Source: Candidatus Deferrimicrobiaceae bacterium
GTDB lineage: Bacteria > Desulfobacterota > Deferrimicrobia > Deferrimicrobiales > Deferrimicrobiaceae
Assembly: GCA_036504035.1 (NCBI GenBank)
Contig: DASXVV010000009.1
Coordinates: 62,001 to 126,000, forward strand
Direction of reading: 5' to 3'
DNA: 64,000 bases
Both the position numbers and the translations under genes were made by a program. A model generated the notes under the pieces. The model was not told where the DNA came from, did not search any database, and saw nothing but the letters and a program-made list of their open reading frames with translations. Below are positions 62,962 to 64,000 of this stretch, in pieces. How positions within the stretch are numbered: position 1 is the first letter of the stretch; each line of letters starts with the position of its first letter.

Positions 62962-64000
62962 TCAGGTCGCCGGACGCGTCTGTCGCAGCGCCTCGACGCG
63001 TCGTTGCAGGATGAAGGGCCCACGATCGGCCGGCGCCAGAGACTCGATCTGTTCGGGCGGGATGCCCAATTCGGCCGCTCCCATGCGGGCGACGCGCAGC
63101 GCATCGGACCAGCCTGCCATCGCGCTTTCCCCGTCCCGGTCCGCATCGCACACCAGCGGCAGGATCGATTCCGCCCCCGCGGCGAGGGCCTGTTGGGCGA
63201 TCGTCACCCGGGTCGCGTCGCGCAGCTCGCGCCATCGATGACCGCTGCCGTGGTGCCGGCACACCGCCAAAAGGGCGCGCCGCCACTCCGCGGGAAGCCT
63301 CAGTCGGTTGCAAAAGCGAATGGAGGCTTCCGCGCCGGCCTCTTCGTGGCCATGGTGCTTCGGGTGAAGCATCGGGTCGGTGGAAAGTTTTCCGAGGTCG
63401 TGAAAAAAGGCGCAGAAACGGGCGAGGGGGTCGGACGAGCGGCCGGCCATCCGTTGCAGAACCTGGCTCGAATGGGTGAACAGGTCGCCTTCGGGATGGT
63501 GAGTGAGCGATCCCGCCGGGACCCGAGGCATGCGGAACAGCTCCGGCAAAAACTCGGTGCCGGCGCCGAACGCGACCATTTGCAGGAAAAAACGCGCCGG
63601 GTCGGCGGCGCCGAGCGCCTTGACCATCTCGCGCGAAAACCGCTCGTTGGGGATGCCGGAAAAGACATCGGGCACGGCCTGCACGCTCTCGCGAAGGAGC
63701 GCCTCGGTTTCCGGCATCATCCGCCAGCCGGAAGCCTCGAACCGGAAAGCCCGGAACACGCGGACCGAATCGTCGAGAAAGGCGCCGGGAGAACAGGCGC
63801 GCAGCCTTAGGGCCAGCGCGTCGGGCTTGCCGCCGAGCGGATCGATGAGCGTGCCGCAGAGATCCATCGCCATCGCGTTGGCGGTGAAGTCGCGGCGGCG
63901 AAGGTCGACGGGAATCGAATCGGGAGAGTCGAGCGGCGCGACCTCGATCTTTCCGATCGGCGGGAGATGGCGAAAGTAGATGGGCGTCGCGCTTTTCGCC
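62962..64000 (-). CDS. tRNA nucleotidyltransferase (CCA-adding) / poly(A) polymerase family, N-terminus outside window
   Basis: Nucleotidyltransferase whose first part lies beyond the right edge; about 345 C-terminal residues are here. Visible are DLRRRDFTANAMA, the class II motif, then RVFRAFRFEASGW and FSGIPNERFSREM of the neck and body domains. A C-terminal HD domain has FCAFFHDLGKLSTDP and the His-rich HPKHHGHEEAGA. HD-containing forms can also have phosphatase or phosphodiesterase activity. Family assignment is firm; CCA addition versus poly(A) synthesis cannot be decided from the visible part. Confidence 0.88.
   Translation of the reverse strand, partial: AKSATPIYFRHLPPIGKIEVAPLDSPDSIPVDLRRRDFTANAMAMDLCGTLIDPLGGKPDALALRLRACSPGAFLDDSVRVFRAFRFEASGWRMMPETEALLRESVQAVPDVFSGIPNERFSREMVKALGAADPARFFLQMVAFGAGTEFLPELFRMPRVPAGSLTHHPEGDLFTHSSQVLQRMAGRSSDPLARFCAFFHDLGKLSTDPMLHPKHHGHEEAGAEASIRFCNRLRLPAEWRRALLAVCRHHGSGHRWRELRDATRVTIAQQALAAGAESILPLVCDADRDGESAMAGWSDALRVARMGAAELGIPPEQIESLAPADRGPFILQRRVEALRQTRPAT

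Overview
The window is a G+C-rich bacterial chromosome segment. Gene content and order suggest a deltaproteobacterial (Desulfuromonadota/Geobacter-like) organism with oxidative, respiratory metabolism: GlcD/GlcF with a membrane CCG-type electron-transfer protein, a methylmalonyl-CoA mutase and biotin-dependent acyl-CoA carboxylase, pilB-pilT-pilC-pilS, trmFO-xerC-hslV-hslU, RNase G behind a TIGR03960/TIGR03936-type radical SAM protein, selA, and a PEP-CTERM protein. The lineage is an inference; no rRNA or other marker is present. I saw no tRNA, rRNA or CRISPR array.

Layout. 1-3448 (minus): an EF-G-like GTPase truncated by the left edge, coaX and birA. 3626-4402 (minus): a PEP-CTERM surface protein with its terminator. 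4653-11470: B12-dependent mutase, a divergent small zinc-ribbon gene, and a two-gene biotin-dependent carboxylase. 11616-18078: glcF/glcD (minus), divergent from a NarI-like/CCG Fe-S membrane protein and an HTH-ADP-ribosylglycohydrolase fusion preceded by a striking palindrome. 18079-18576: decayed toxin-antitoxin remnants. 18577-29611 (minus): an A+T-rich RHS island. A very large secreted PKD/PASTA/NHL/YD-repeat RHS protein, split by one frameshift, is followed by an immunity candidate and then three silent C-terminal tip cassettes. Each cassette starts with the same ~90-bp RHS-core repeat and each is followed by a small membrane protein. 29849-30628: an IclR regulator.

30839-52251 is one minus-strand run: pilB, pilT, pilC, a PilS-like kinase, trmFO, xerC, hslV, hslU, argB, argD, argF, argG, argH, a small lipoprotein, lysA, dapF, dapA, dapB, a FAH-family gene, folK and a TPR lipoprotein. 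Stop/start overlaps are frequent, so much of it is probably co-transcribed. It joins arginine and lysine/diaminopimelate biosynthesis to proteolysis and pilus motors. 52288-58046 (minus): aroE, selA, a GntR regulator with a clear operator, and a partner-switching pair (STAND-like ATPase fused to an RsbW-type kinase, plus a STAS protein). 58174-62221 (plus): radical SAM protein and RNase G. 62226-64000 (minus): a lipoprotein and a CCA-adding enzyme cut by the right edge.

The most novel part is the RHS island. It looks like a polymorphic-toxin locus whose tips are all hydrophobic or Gly/Ala/Pro-rich, with no nuclease motif that I can see. The partner genes all encode membrane proteins, one of them a CPBP (CAAX-type) protease homologue. 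This suggests a family of membrane-directed toxins with membrane-embedded immunity proteins, exchanged by recombination at the shared core repeat.
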